NCBI GenBank assembly: GCA_020438105.1
Contig: JAGQVE010000026.1
Coordinates: 20,879 to 53,835, forward strand
From: Bacteroidales bacterium
GTDB lineage: Bacteria > Bacteroidota > Bacteroidia > Bacteroidales > JAADJA01
Length of the DNA: 32,957 nucleotides
Reading direction: 5' to 3'
Under the pieces are notes generated by a model. That model did not search any database and was not told the origin of the DNA. It saw only the letters and a program-made list of their open reading frames with translations. The translations under genes were made by a program, and so were the position numbers. Below, in pieces: positions 15,758 to 22,812 of this stretch. Every line of letters begins with the position of its first letter. Within the stretch, counting starts at the first letter, position 1.

Positions 15758-16072
15758 TCAGGTCATGTACATATCCACTTTCTTAAGCGGATTGATCTTA
15801 CCCTCTTTTTCACACATGGGGCAACATTCTGATTCTTCGGAAAATACATAACCGCAATCTTCACATTTGTACCTTTTTTCAGTATAAAGTACAAGCTTTT
15901 TATGCTGAGAGCTTATGAAAAAAGCAAAGCCCAATAATGGAGTTAGGAATAAACTGATCCAAAACAGCCTTCTTTTCCCAATCTCTCTTCTGCCACCAAT
16001 CCGCGAAAATAAATACACAACCAGGATATAAGTCAGGATCAAACCTATTAATATAAGGTGCTTTTCTTCCAT
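15758..16072 (-). CDS. small membrane protein with C-terminal zinc-ribbon (rubredoxin-like) motif
   Basis: The product is 104 aa from the ATG at 16072; a longer TTG-started frame to 16108 has poor context. Two hydrophobic segments (LILIGLILTYILVVYLF and LFWISLFLTPLLGFAFFIS) flank the basic loop GGRREIGKRR. The cytoplasmic end carries two CxxC pairs, YKCEDCGYVF and ECCPMCEKEG, the pattern of a zinc ribbon or rubredoxin-like knuckle. I do not recognise a named family. Such small two-TM plus zinc-ribbon proteins are common and mostly uncharacterised. It converges on the kinase gene and lies downstream of hemW, 77 bases from it, so it may be the last gene of that minus-strand group. Confidence 0.75.
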   Translation of the reverse strand: MEEKHLILIGLILTYILVVYLFSRIGGRREIGKRRLFWISLFLTPLLGFAFFISSQHKKLVLYTEKRYKCEDCGYVFSEESECCPMCEKEGKINPLKKVDMYMT

Positions 16073-16148
16073 GTTATTTATAATAATTGACCTGAAATGA
16101 GTTTGCAAATATAAATATTATTCATTGAGCAAACACATTATGAGAGTC

Positions 16149-17273
16149 TTATACAAATAAACTTCCGGCGATGCCATCGGCAAATGCTTTTCCTTTTGGA
16201 GTTAAGGTGTAAATATCCCCCGAAACTCTTACAAATCCGTTATTTAAATATTTTTGGATATGCAGTTTAAAATGTTCTGCTCCCGCTGTGTTGCTGAGTT
16301 GCTCTATTTTTTTGATATCTGCGCCCCACTTGGTTCGCAGCGATAACATGATGTACTCATTGTATTTTTGTTCATCAGTAAGTCTCTCCATTTCTGTGTC
16401 GGGTTTACCTGCACCTACTGACGAAATGTACTTTGATGTCCGGGCAATATTCCATTGCCGTGATTCAAGGTTATAGCTATGTGACGATGGACCTAAGCCA
16501 AGATATTTTTTCCCATGCCAGTAACTGGTATTGTGTTTTGAATACATCGAATCACGACAAAAATTGGAAATTTCGTAATGCTCGTAATTCGATTTTTGAG
16601 TAAAATCAATCAAAAAATCCAATTGATTCATGGAATGATCATCTAATACGGGTTTCATTTTCCCCTTGCTGATCATTAGTTCGAGGGGTGTATTTGGTTC
16701 AACTGTTAGTGCATATGCCGACAAGTGAGGCAGATTGAATGCAGAAAATGTTTCCAGGTTTTTAATCCAGTTTTCGTTTGATAAGGTCGGAATTCCATAA
16801 ATTAAATCGATGCTCATGTTTGCAAATCCTGCATCAAGTGCCCGCTGAATTGTTTCCCTGGCATGCTCGGCAGTATGAACCCGATTAAGATAATTAAGGT
16901 CTTCATCTCTGAATGATTGGATTCCGATACTTAACCGGTTCACTTCACTTTGTGAAAGTTCCTTAAGTTTTTCCGGGTGCAAATCATCGGGGTTGGCTTC
17001 CAGCGTAATTTCTGCATTTTCAGAAACCGGATGGTATTTATGAATTGATTCAAAAATTTTATTTAACTCCTCCTGTGAAAGTAAAGAAGGCGTCCCTCCG
17101 CCAAAATATATGGTTTGAATTTCTTCGCCCCCGAGGTAGTCCTTCCTGAGTGCTATTTCCTCAAACAAGGCTTGTAAAAAAGCATCTTTCTGCCGGAGGG
17201 AAGCCACAGAATAAAAATTGCAATAATGGCATTTTTGCCTGCAAAATGGTATGTGTATGTAAATGCCTGCCAA
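16149..17273 (-). CDS. hemW: radical SAM heme chaperone HemW
   Basis: HemW is a radical SAM protein that binds haem and delivers it to respiratory enzymes; it was formerly annotated as an oxygen-independent coproporphyrinogen III oxidase. The N-terminus has the HemW-type cluster motif with C11, C15 and C18 (IPFCRQKCHYCNFY), then TIYFGGGTPSLL and RLSIGIQSFRDEDLNYLNR. The C-terminal part has YEISNFC, HNTSYWHGKKYLGLGPSSHSY and the LTPKGKAFADGI ending. The cysteine after the CxxxCxxC motif that marks true HemN (CxxxCxxCxC) is absent (NF instead), which favours HemW. The start codon is TTG at 17273, directly before AGIYIHIPFC, where the family begins. The gene starts 13 bases after the membrane-protein gene, suggesting cotranscription. 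Confidence 0.94.
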   Translation of the reverse strand: MAGIYIHIPFCRQKCHYCNFYSVASLRQKDAFLQALFEEIALRKDYLGGEEIQTIYFGGGTPSLLSQEELNKIFESIHKYHPVSENAEITLEANPDDLHPEKLKELSQSEVNRLSIGIQSFRDEDLNYLNRVHTAEHARETIQRALDAGFANMSIDLIYGIPTLSNENWIKNLETFSAFNLPHLSAYALTVEPNTPLELMISKGKMKPVLDDHSMNQLDFLIDFTQKSNYEHYEISNFCRDSMYSKHNTSYWHGKKYLGLGPSSHSYNLESRQWNIARTSKYISSVGAGKPDTEMERLTDEQKYNEYIMLSLRTKWGADIKKIEQLSNTAGAEHFKLHIQKYLNNGFVRVSGDIYTLTPKGKAFADGIAGSLFV

Positions 17274-17286
17274 AAATGAATGCCTG

Positions 17287-17811
17287 CTAATTGGAACGCT
17301 GAATTTCGCGCCTTCTGAAAATCAAATAAATATAAGCACTAAAGATCAATGACATAACTATTTGAAGCATTATTGGCGTGCTGAAAAGCTCCGATTCAAT
17401 AATCAGTGAATTTATAAGGACAAACTTCATAAAGTAATAGGCAATCTTACTCATTATAATACTACTGAGCATGGCAGCAAACTGGTTATTGAACTTTTTT
17501 AATAAATAATAAAACAACCATACATTGAGAAGTAACTCTGCCGTTATGAGCAACGATTTGGCAAAAACGGGGTGCATTGAAATGGCATAGGAAAAAACCG
17601 GTAATGTCAGTGCCAGGATGTACGCGTTGGTGCGGTTAGTATGTGCCATGGCCAGTACCACCATTATTCTCATAGGTTCAATCAAATATATGGGTAACCC
17701 AACCAGGTGCGAAAGTGTAGGAACAAAATAAACAAAGGTCAATCCCAGGACATCAATGATGATACTCCGGATATTTATTTGCGATTTACTGAGGGAAATA
17801 GCGTTTGCCAT
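17287..17811 (-). CDS. uncharacterised multi-pass membrane protein upstream of hemW
   Basis: The product is 174 aa from the ATG at 17811 (MANAISLSKSQ); the longer frame begins with TTG. About five hydrophobic segments are seen, including VLGLTFVYFVPTLSHLVGLP, YILALTLPVFSYAISMHPVF, LLITAELLLNVWLFYYLL and IVMSLIFSAYIYLIF, with a basic end RRREIQRS. The size, the P-x-L-x-H-L-x-G-L-P motif and the layout recall the substrate-binding S component of ECF vitamin or metal transporters, but I cannot assign a substrate and no ECF ATPase or T component is in the window. Cotranscription with hemW is likely (13-base gap), so a role around cofactors or haem is a possible inference only. Confidence 0.72.
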   Translation of the reverse strand: MANAISLSKSQINIRSIIIDVLGLTFVYFVPTLSHLVGLPIYLIEPMRIMVVLAMAHTNRTNAYILALTLPVFSYAISMHPVFAKSLLITAELLLNVWLFYYLLKKFNNQFAAMLSSIIMSKIAYYFMKFVLINSLIIESELFSTPIMLQIVMSLIFSAYIYLIFRRREIQRSN

Positions 17812-17902
17812 GGCATTAAATTTTTTTGATAGACACAAATATAGAATAATTCAACCATAAACCTTAATTTTATAGTTTTATTACACATTTAATTCCTTTG
17901 TT

Positions 17903-18826
17903 ATGAAACGCAGGCATTTTATTAAAACCTCGATGGGAGCCGGAGTAGCAACGAGTGCTGCCATTGCTTTTGGAAATATTGATGTGCTCTTTGCCGGGGC
18001 ACCGGCACCCGCTGATCTTCCTTACGATCTTGTTGCGGTGCGCAATGGTGAACCTGACGTTATGTTTGACAAAGCCATTCAGTCGTTGGGCGGAATGGAA
18101 ACATTTGTAAAACCGGGCCAAAAGGTGGTGATCAAACCCAATATCGGCTGGGATGTTTCTCCTGAGCGGGCCGGAAATACAAATCCTTTGCTTATCAAAC
18201 GGATTGTGGAGCATTGCAATAATGCAGGAGCCAAAGAGGTGTATGTATTTGATAATACCTGCGATGAATGGACCAAATGTTATAAATCAAGCCAGATTGA
18301 AGAACTGGCAAAGGAGGCCGGAGCCAAAGTGGTGCCCGGAAATTCTGAGACCTATTATCGCGAAGTAGATATTCCGAAAGGGGTGCGTTTAAAAAAAGCC
18401 AAAGTGCATGAACTCATCCTCGATTCGGATGTGTTTATCAACGTTCCGGTTTTAAAACATCATAGCTCTGCCGACTTGTCGATTGCCATGAAAAACCTGA
18501 TGGGTGTGGTATGGGACCGCATGTACTGGCATCGCAACGACCTGCATCAATGTATTGCCGATTACTGCACGTATCGCAAACCCGACCTGAATGTGATTGA
18601 TGCTTACCGCGTGATGATGAAAAACGGACCTCGAGGTGTTTCGGTAGATGATGTAGTGACTTATAAAACCTTGATCGTTTCAACCGATATCGTAGCCGCC
18701 GATGCTGCGGCAGCAAGGGTGTTTGGGTCAGCGCCTGAAGATATTGCTTACATTGAAAAAGCGGCAGCCCTGGGCGTAGGAACTTTCGATCTTTCTAATC
18801 TGAATATAAACAGGATCAAACTATAG
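17903..18826 (+). CDS. Tat-exported DUF362 domain protein
   Basis: The product is 307 aa. The N-terminus carries a twin-arginine signal (RRHFIKTS at residues 3-10, then a weakly hydrophobic segment ending near VLFAGAPAPA), so a folded, probably cofactor-containing protein is exported. The body has the DUF362 pattern: KVVIKPNIGW, LIKRIVEHCNNAGAKEVYVFDNT, DVFINVPVLKHHSSADLSIAMKNLMG and an alanine-rich DIVAADAAAARVFG. DUF362 proteins are often iron-sulfur associated and sit beside polyferredoxins; the exact reaction is unknown. The stop is 4 bases before the start of the polyferredoxin gene, so the two are surely cotranscribed and probably work together. A divergent promoter region of 91 bases separates it from the membrane-protein gene. 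Confidence 0.88.
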   Translation: MKRRHFIKTSMGAGVATSAAIAFGNIDVLFAGAPAPADLPYDLVAVRNGEPDVMFDKAIQSLGGMETFVKPGQKVVIKPNIGWDVSPERAGNTNPLLIKRIVEHCNNAGAKEVYVFDNTCDEWTKCYKSSQIEELAKEAGAKVVPGNSETYYREVDIPKGVRLKKAKVHELILDSDVFINVPVLKHHSSADLSIAMKNLMGVVWDRMYWHRNDLHQCIADYCTYRKPDLNVIDAYRVMMKNGPRGVSVDDVVTYKTLIVSTDIVAADAAAARVFGSAPEDIAYIEKAAALGVGTFDLSNLNINRIKL

Positions 18827-18830
18827 TCTT

Positions 18831-20396
18831 TTGAAGGGATTTCGATTTTTAAAATGGTTCCGGGTGGGAGTGTCCTTGTTGTTTTTCCTGCTTTTTAGTT
18901 TCCTTTTTGTCGACTTTACCAGTGCATTTTCACCAAAAATAATTAATGGAATCCTGTTTTTTCAATTTGTTCCATCCTTCCTTAAATTCATCAATACACT
19001 GGCCGTAATTTCCATTGGTTTTATAGTTGTATTTGTGCTCACCCTTTTATTCGGGAGGGTTTATTGCTCCTTTCTTTGTCCGCTCGGAACCCTGCAGGAT
19101 GTTTTATGGAACCTGGCAAGCCGGTTTAAAAAGCGAAAACGTTTTAAGTTTCAGCCACACCGAAATTTAATTCGGTACAGTATTTTGGGTATCACGATTA
19201 TTATTCTGCTTTTCGGGAGTGTGTTGTTTTTAAACCTGCTCGATCCTTACAGTCTCTTTGGGAAAATTTCATCTAATTTATTCCGGCCCCTCTGGTATTT
19301 TATCAATAATACGGGTGCGTGGGTGCTTGGCAAATTTGAAAATTATTCGCTCTATCGCGTTGAAATGAAAAGTTATAGCTGGGCATCGTTTGGGTATAGT
19401 TTGGGAGTTTTTGGATTGATTTTGTGGTTGGTATATAAACACGGAAGATTGTATTGCAATACAGTTTGCCCGGTAGGTGCTTTTCTTGGATTGGCCGCTA
19501 AATTTTCTTTATTCAGGATCAGGCTTGATGAAACTGTATGTAACAGTTGTGGTATTTGTGGATCAAATTGCAAAGCCGAATGCATCGACACCAAAAACAA
19601 AAAAGTTGATTTTTCGAGATGTGTTGGATGCCTGAACTGCCTTACGGCGTGCCCGTCAAGTGGGGTGAAGTTTTCTGTTTCGCGTTCAAAACCGGTAGTT
19701 GAGAAAACGAATTCCATGGATGAAAATCCTCGCAGAAATTTTCTGAAAAATGCGACTCTTGTGGCCGGCGGAGTAATGACGGTTGCAGGTGATGCCTTTG
19801 CGGAAGGACTTAGCGATGGGAAAATTCCTGTTAAGAAAGAATATACCATTATTCCACCAGGAGCCCTGAGCATTGATCATTTTACAAATAGCTGTACGGC
19901 TTGCCATCTTTGTGTAAGTGCCTGTCCCACGCATGTGATTCAACCCTCCTTGTTTCAATATGGGTTAAAGGGAATGTTGCAGCCCTATCTCGATTACCAT
20001 ACCCATTTCTGTAATTTTGAATGTACCATTTGCAGTGATGTTTGCCCTACCGGGGCCATCCTTCCCATTGGGCTTGAAGAAAAAAAACTAACGCAATTGG
20101 GGATTTCTAAATTTATCAAAGAAAACTGCGTTGTTTACACCGATGAGAAGGATTGCGGCGCTTGTTCGGAGCACTGTCCCACCAAGGCTGTAAATATGGT
20201 TTTTTATAAAAATGATTTGAAAATTCCAGAAGTCACCAAAGAGATTTGTATTGGATGTGGCGCCTGTGAATATGCCTGCCCCACCACACCCAAGTCGATT
20301 TATGTGGATGGAAACCCAATTCACAAACTGGCTGAAAAACCGAAGATTGAAAAAATTGAGACTGAGGTAAACCCGGAAGATGACTTTCCTTTCTGA
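18831..20396 (+). CDS. NapH-like membrane protein fused to a polyferredoxin
   Basis: The product is 521 aa. The N-terminal half has about four membrane segments and the two CxxxCP motifs of NapH/RdxA/CcoG-type proteins (CSFLCPLG at about 78 and CNTVCPVGAF at about 208), then ferredoxin clusters CNSCGICGSNCKAEC and CVGCLNCLTACP. In mid-protein, near residue 300, lies RRNFLKNATLVAGGVMTVAG, a Tat-type signal motif, followed by four more cysteine clusters (CTACHLCVSACP, CNFECTICSDVCP, CGACSEHCP, CIGCGACEYACP). This reads as a NapH-like protein joined to a NapG-like ferredoxin. The only possible start is TTG at 18831: an in-frame stop lies at 18807 and no ATG precedes the first membrane segment. 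A role in quinol-linked electron transfer to the DUF362 partner is inferred. Confidence 0.88.
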   Translation: MKGFRFLKWFRVGVSLLFFLLFSFLFVDFTSAFSPKIINGILFFQFVPSFLKFINTLAVISIGFIVVFVLTLLFGRVYCSFLCPLGTLQDVLWNLASRFKKRKRFKFQPHRNLIRYSILGITIIILLFGSVLFLNLLDPYSLFGKISSNLFRPLWYFINNTGAWVLGKFENYSLYRVEMKSYSWASFGYSLGVFGLILWLVYKHGRLYCNTVCPVGAFLGLAAKFSLFRIRLDETVCNSCGICGSNCKAECIDTKNKKVDFSRCVGCLNCLTACPSSGVKFSVSRSKPVVEKTNSMDENPRRNFLKNATLVAGGVMTVAGDAFAEGLSDGKIPVKKEYTIIPPGALSIDHFTNSCTACHLCVSACPTHVIQPSLFQYGLKGMLQPYLDYHTHFCNFECTICSDVCPTGAILPIGLEEKKLTQLGISKFIKENCVVYTDEKDCGACSEHCPTKAVNMVFYKNDLKIPEVTKEICIGCGACEYACPTTPKSIYVDGNPIHKLAEKPKIEKIETEVNPEDDFPF

Positions 20397-20402
20397 TCTG
20401 CT

Positions 20403-21911
20403 TTATTTTCGCAATATTATCCGGAAGGTTGAACCCTTGTTGATCTGTGAATTTTTCACAAAGATTTTTCCTTTGTGATAATCGTTAATAATCCTTCGTG
20501 CAAGGGATAGGCCAAGACCCCAACCACGCTTTTTGCTGGTATATCCGGGATTAAAGATCGTTTTAAACCTGGATTTGGGTATTCCTTTGCCATTATCGGT
20601 AATATCGATCATAACCTGGGTTTCTTCTTCAATGATATCCACCGAAATTAATCCTTCGCCACCAATGGCATCCACGGCATTTTTGCACACATTCTCGATA
20701 ACCCACTCAAACAGGTGCAGGTTTATGGGAACCATGATCCGCTGATCATTGTTCTGCTCAAATTTATATTGTACTTTTTTGGAGGACCGGGTTTTGATAT
20801 AATTAACCGAATCCTGAACAACCGTAACAATGTTCTCCTTTTTAAGCCGGGGTTCGGAGCCGATTTTTGAGAATCTTTCGGTGATTTTTTGAAGCCGTTC
20901 CACATCTTTATTCAGCTCCTGAACGGCATCGCCCTCAATGCCTTCCATCTTGAGCAATTCAATCCAGGCGATCATCGAAGAAAGCGGCGTACCCAGCTGA
21001 TGTGCTGTTTCCTTAGCCAAACCCACCCATACCTGGTTTTGCTCCGAATTACGGGCAGAGCTGAATAAAATGTAGGAGATAAACAAAAAGATGCCAATTA
21101 CACCCAACTGAAAATAGGGAAAAAACTGCATTCTGTTCAGCAACTCTGAATCCTGGTAAAAAATATATCTAACTCCCTGATCAGCCAGTTCAATTTCGAT
21201 GGGCTCATTTTCCGAAGCCATTTGTCCTAATTTTTGCTGAACAAATAAACTGTCGCCTGCCCTGGTGGTATCCAGCATGCCGTATTCTATCACCCGGGTT
21301 TTGGTGCTGTCGGTAATAATTACCGGAACGGAAGCTGAATTAATGACTATTTCGGAGAAAAACGATTCTGTTAAATCATCTAAAACCTCCCGCAATTCAT
21401 TAAATAACTTCGACTCCTTGTAAAAAAGATAATCCGGAGGACTACCGCCACCAATAATAATTTTTACAGGCGGATAAACCATAAATTCGCTCCGCAATTT
21501 CCCGGTGAGCACGGGTACTGTGTCCGGATCAAAATCAACATTGTTTACATTTTTGATCTTGCCTTTTGAATCCGTTAAAATTACAGGTACCGTTGAATTA
21601 TCCTGAATAAACTTGAGCAGGAAATTAAGAGTCGTTGATTCTTCGGTAATGGTAATGATTCGGAAAGCATCGGCCAGTGATTCGGCCCGTTTTCGCTCCT
21701 CTTCCTTTATTTGCTGGAAAAAACGATCGGTGTAGTTAACCAGTTCAGCCTTTTGATGAATGGCATCAGCCCAAATTTCAATGTTCTTTCGTTCCTCTCT
21801 TGAAATTTGCCTCACCAGCATTTGGGTATACCAAAGCGAAGCGGCAACGATCAGCACGGCCAAACTGAATAAAATCCATTTCCAGCGCTTTTTCCGGGTG
21901 TATAAGTTCAA
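20403..21911 (-). CDS. membrane-bound sensor histidine kinase, orphan
   Basis: The product is 502 aa. An N-terminal membrane segment (WILFSLAVLIVAASLWY) and a second near 265-285 (LGVIGIFLFISYILF) enclose an extracytoplasmic sensor region of about 230 residues. This region has two similar halves, each with VPVI[IL]TDS (about 109 and 206), so it may be a duplicated sensor fold. The transmitter has H304 in KETAHQLGTPLSS, a variant H box common in Bacteroidota kinases, then NVCKNAVDAI, DNGKGIPKSRF and GWGLGLSLARRII. The start is TTG at 21911: the frame is closed upstream and has no ATG before the membrane segment. No response regulator is next to it; it converges on the polyferredoxin gene with a 6-base gap. 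Ligand unknown. Confidence 0.92.
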   Translation of the reverse strand: MNLYTRKKRWKWILFSLAVLIVAASLWYTQMLVRQISREERKNIEIWADAIHQKAELVNYTDRFFQQIKEEERKRAESLADAFRIITITEESTTLNFLLKFIQDNSTVPVILTDSKGKIKNVNNVDFDPDTVPVLTGKLRSEFMVYPPVKIIIGGGSPPDYLFYKESKLFNELREVLDDLTESFFSEIVINSASVPVIITDSTKTRVIEYGMLDTTRAGDSLFVQQKLGQMASENEPIEIELADQGVRYIFYQDSELLNRMQFFPYFQLGVIGIFLFISYILFSSARNSEQNQVWVGLAKETAHQLGTPLSSMIAWIELLKMEGIEGDAVQELNKDVERLQKITERFSKIGSEPRLKKENIVTVVQDSVNYIKTRSSKKVQYKFEQNNDQRIMVPINLHLFEWVIENVCKNAVDAIGGEGLISVDIIEEETQVMIDITDNGKGIPKSRFKTIFNPGYTSKKRGWGLGLSLARRIINDYHKGKIFVKNSQINKGSTFRIILRK

Positions 21912-22203
21912 TCTCTCAAAATTTGAAGTGTAAAAGTAACGCTAAAATTCGAAATTTATTAGTGATAGTCCTTGCTAGGTGTTTTTTCAATTTTTAATTG
22001 CCTCGTCAAATTTGGATACTGTTATTTTTAAGATGTAATTTTACCCGCTTTAAATAATGGATATTTGATCACCGTTTTACAGGAAGGTTCAGGAACAAAT
22101 ATCAGGCATTACCACTATGGATTCTCCTGTCCCGATGTAATTCAGGTAGTTTGAATATTTAATGGCCATTTAAACATAGAAATGGTAAACTAAATTTATA
22201 TTG
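21912..22203. promoter_or_regulatory. divergent intergenic region
   Basis: This 292-base AT-rich gap lies between divergently transcribed kinase and UPF0316 genes and must contain both promoters. I see no gene. ATGGCCAT at 22160-22167 is an 8-base palindrome within a partly symmetric AT-rich context; no clear TTTG/TAnnTTTG pair was found. Confidence 0.4.
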
Positions 22204-22797
22204 ATGGATTCAGCATTTTTGTCATCGGATTTATTTGTTTGGGTATTACTTCCGCTCCTTATTTTTTTGAGCAGGGTGCTGGACGTTTCCATTGGTACCA
22301 TGCGACTGATTTTTGTATCCAAGGGTTTTAAAATTCTTGCACCCATGCTTGGTTTTTTTGAAGTAACTATTTGGTTGCTGGCCATTGGCCAAATCATGCA
22401 GCATCTGAATAATATTATGTGCTACATTGCTTATGGAGCAGGTTTTGCCATGGGAAATTACATCGGTATTGTTCTGGAAGAAAAAATGTCGATCGGTACG
22501 GTATTGATCCGGGTGATCCCCAAACTCAATACGGATAAATTAATTGATTTTCTTCGCGAACGTGAATTTGCAGTCACCACGGTAGATGTAGAGGGAATGA
22601 GCGGGAAGGTTAAGATGTTATTGTCAATAGTGAATCGAAAGCATACTAAAGAATACATTGAAGCTGTCAATCAATTTAATCCCAAAGCTTTTTATACCAT
22701 TGAAGATATCGGTTCCGTTAAAGAGGGTTATTTTAAAAAACACAGGACCTTTAGTGCCTTTGATCACCTTCATTTTATCCGTCGCAAGGGAAAATGA
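22204..22797 (+). CDS. UPF0316/DUF2179-type membrane protein
   Basis: The product is 197 aa from the ATG at 22204; the preceding TTG is in frame but unnecessary. The N-terminal half has three hydrophobic segments with the family hallmarks VLDVSIGTMRLIFVSKG and FFEVTIWLLAIGQ and a glycine-rich third segment (AYGAGFAMGNYIGIVLEEK). The C-terminal half is a soluble alpha/beta DUF2179 domain (VTTVDVEGMSGKVKMLLSIV, then DIGSVKEGYF), as in UPF0316 proteins of Firmicutes and Bacteroidota. DUF2179 domains bind nucleotides in some YitT-like proteins, but the role of this family is not established. It stands alone between divergent and convergent neighbours. Confidence 0.9.
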   Translation: MDSAFLSSDLFVWVLLPLLIFLSRVLDVSIGTMRLIFVSKGFKILAPMLGFFEVTIWLLAIGQIMQHLNNIMCYIAYGAGFAMGNYIGIVLEEKMSIGTVLIRVIPKLNTDKLIDFLREREFAVTTVDVEGMSGKVKMLLSIVNRKHTKEYIEAVNQFNPKAFYTIEDIGSVKEGYFKKHRTFSAFDHLHFIRRKGK

Positions 22798-22812
22798 TCC
22801 AGTTCCTGTTTT

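Noticed and set aside
16149..17273. Oxygen-independent coproporphyrinogen oxidase HemN
   Set aside because: The motif is CxxxCxxC followed by N and F, without the fourth cysteine of HemN; the length (374) also fits HemW.
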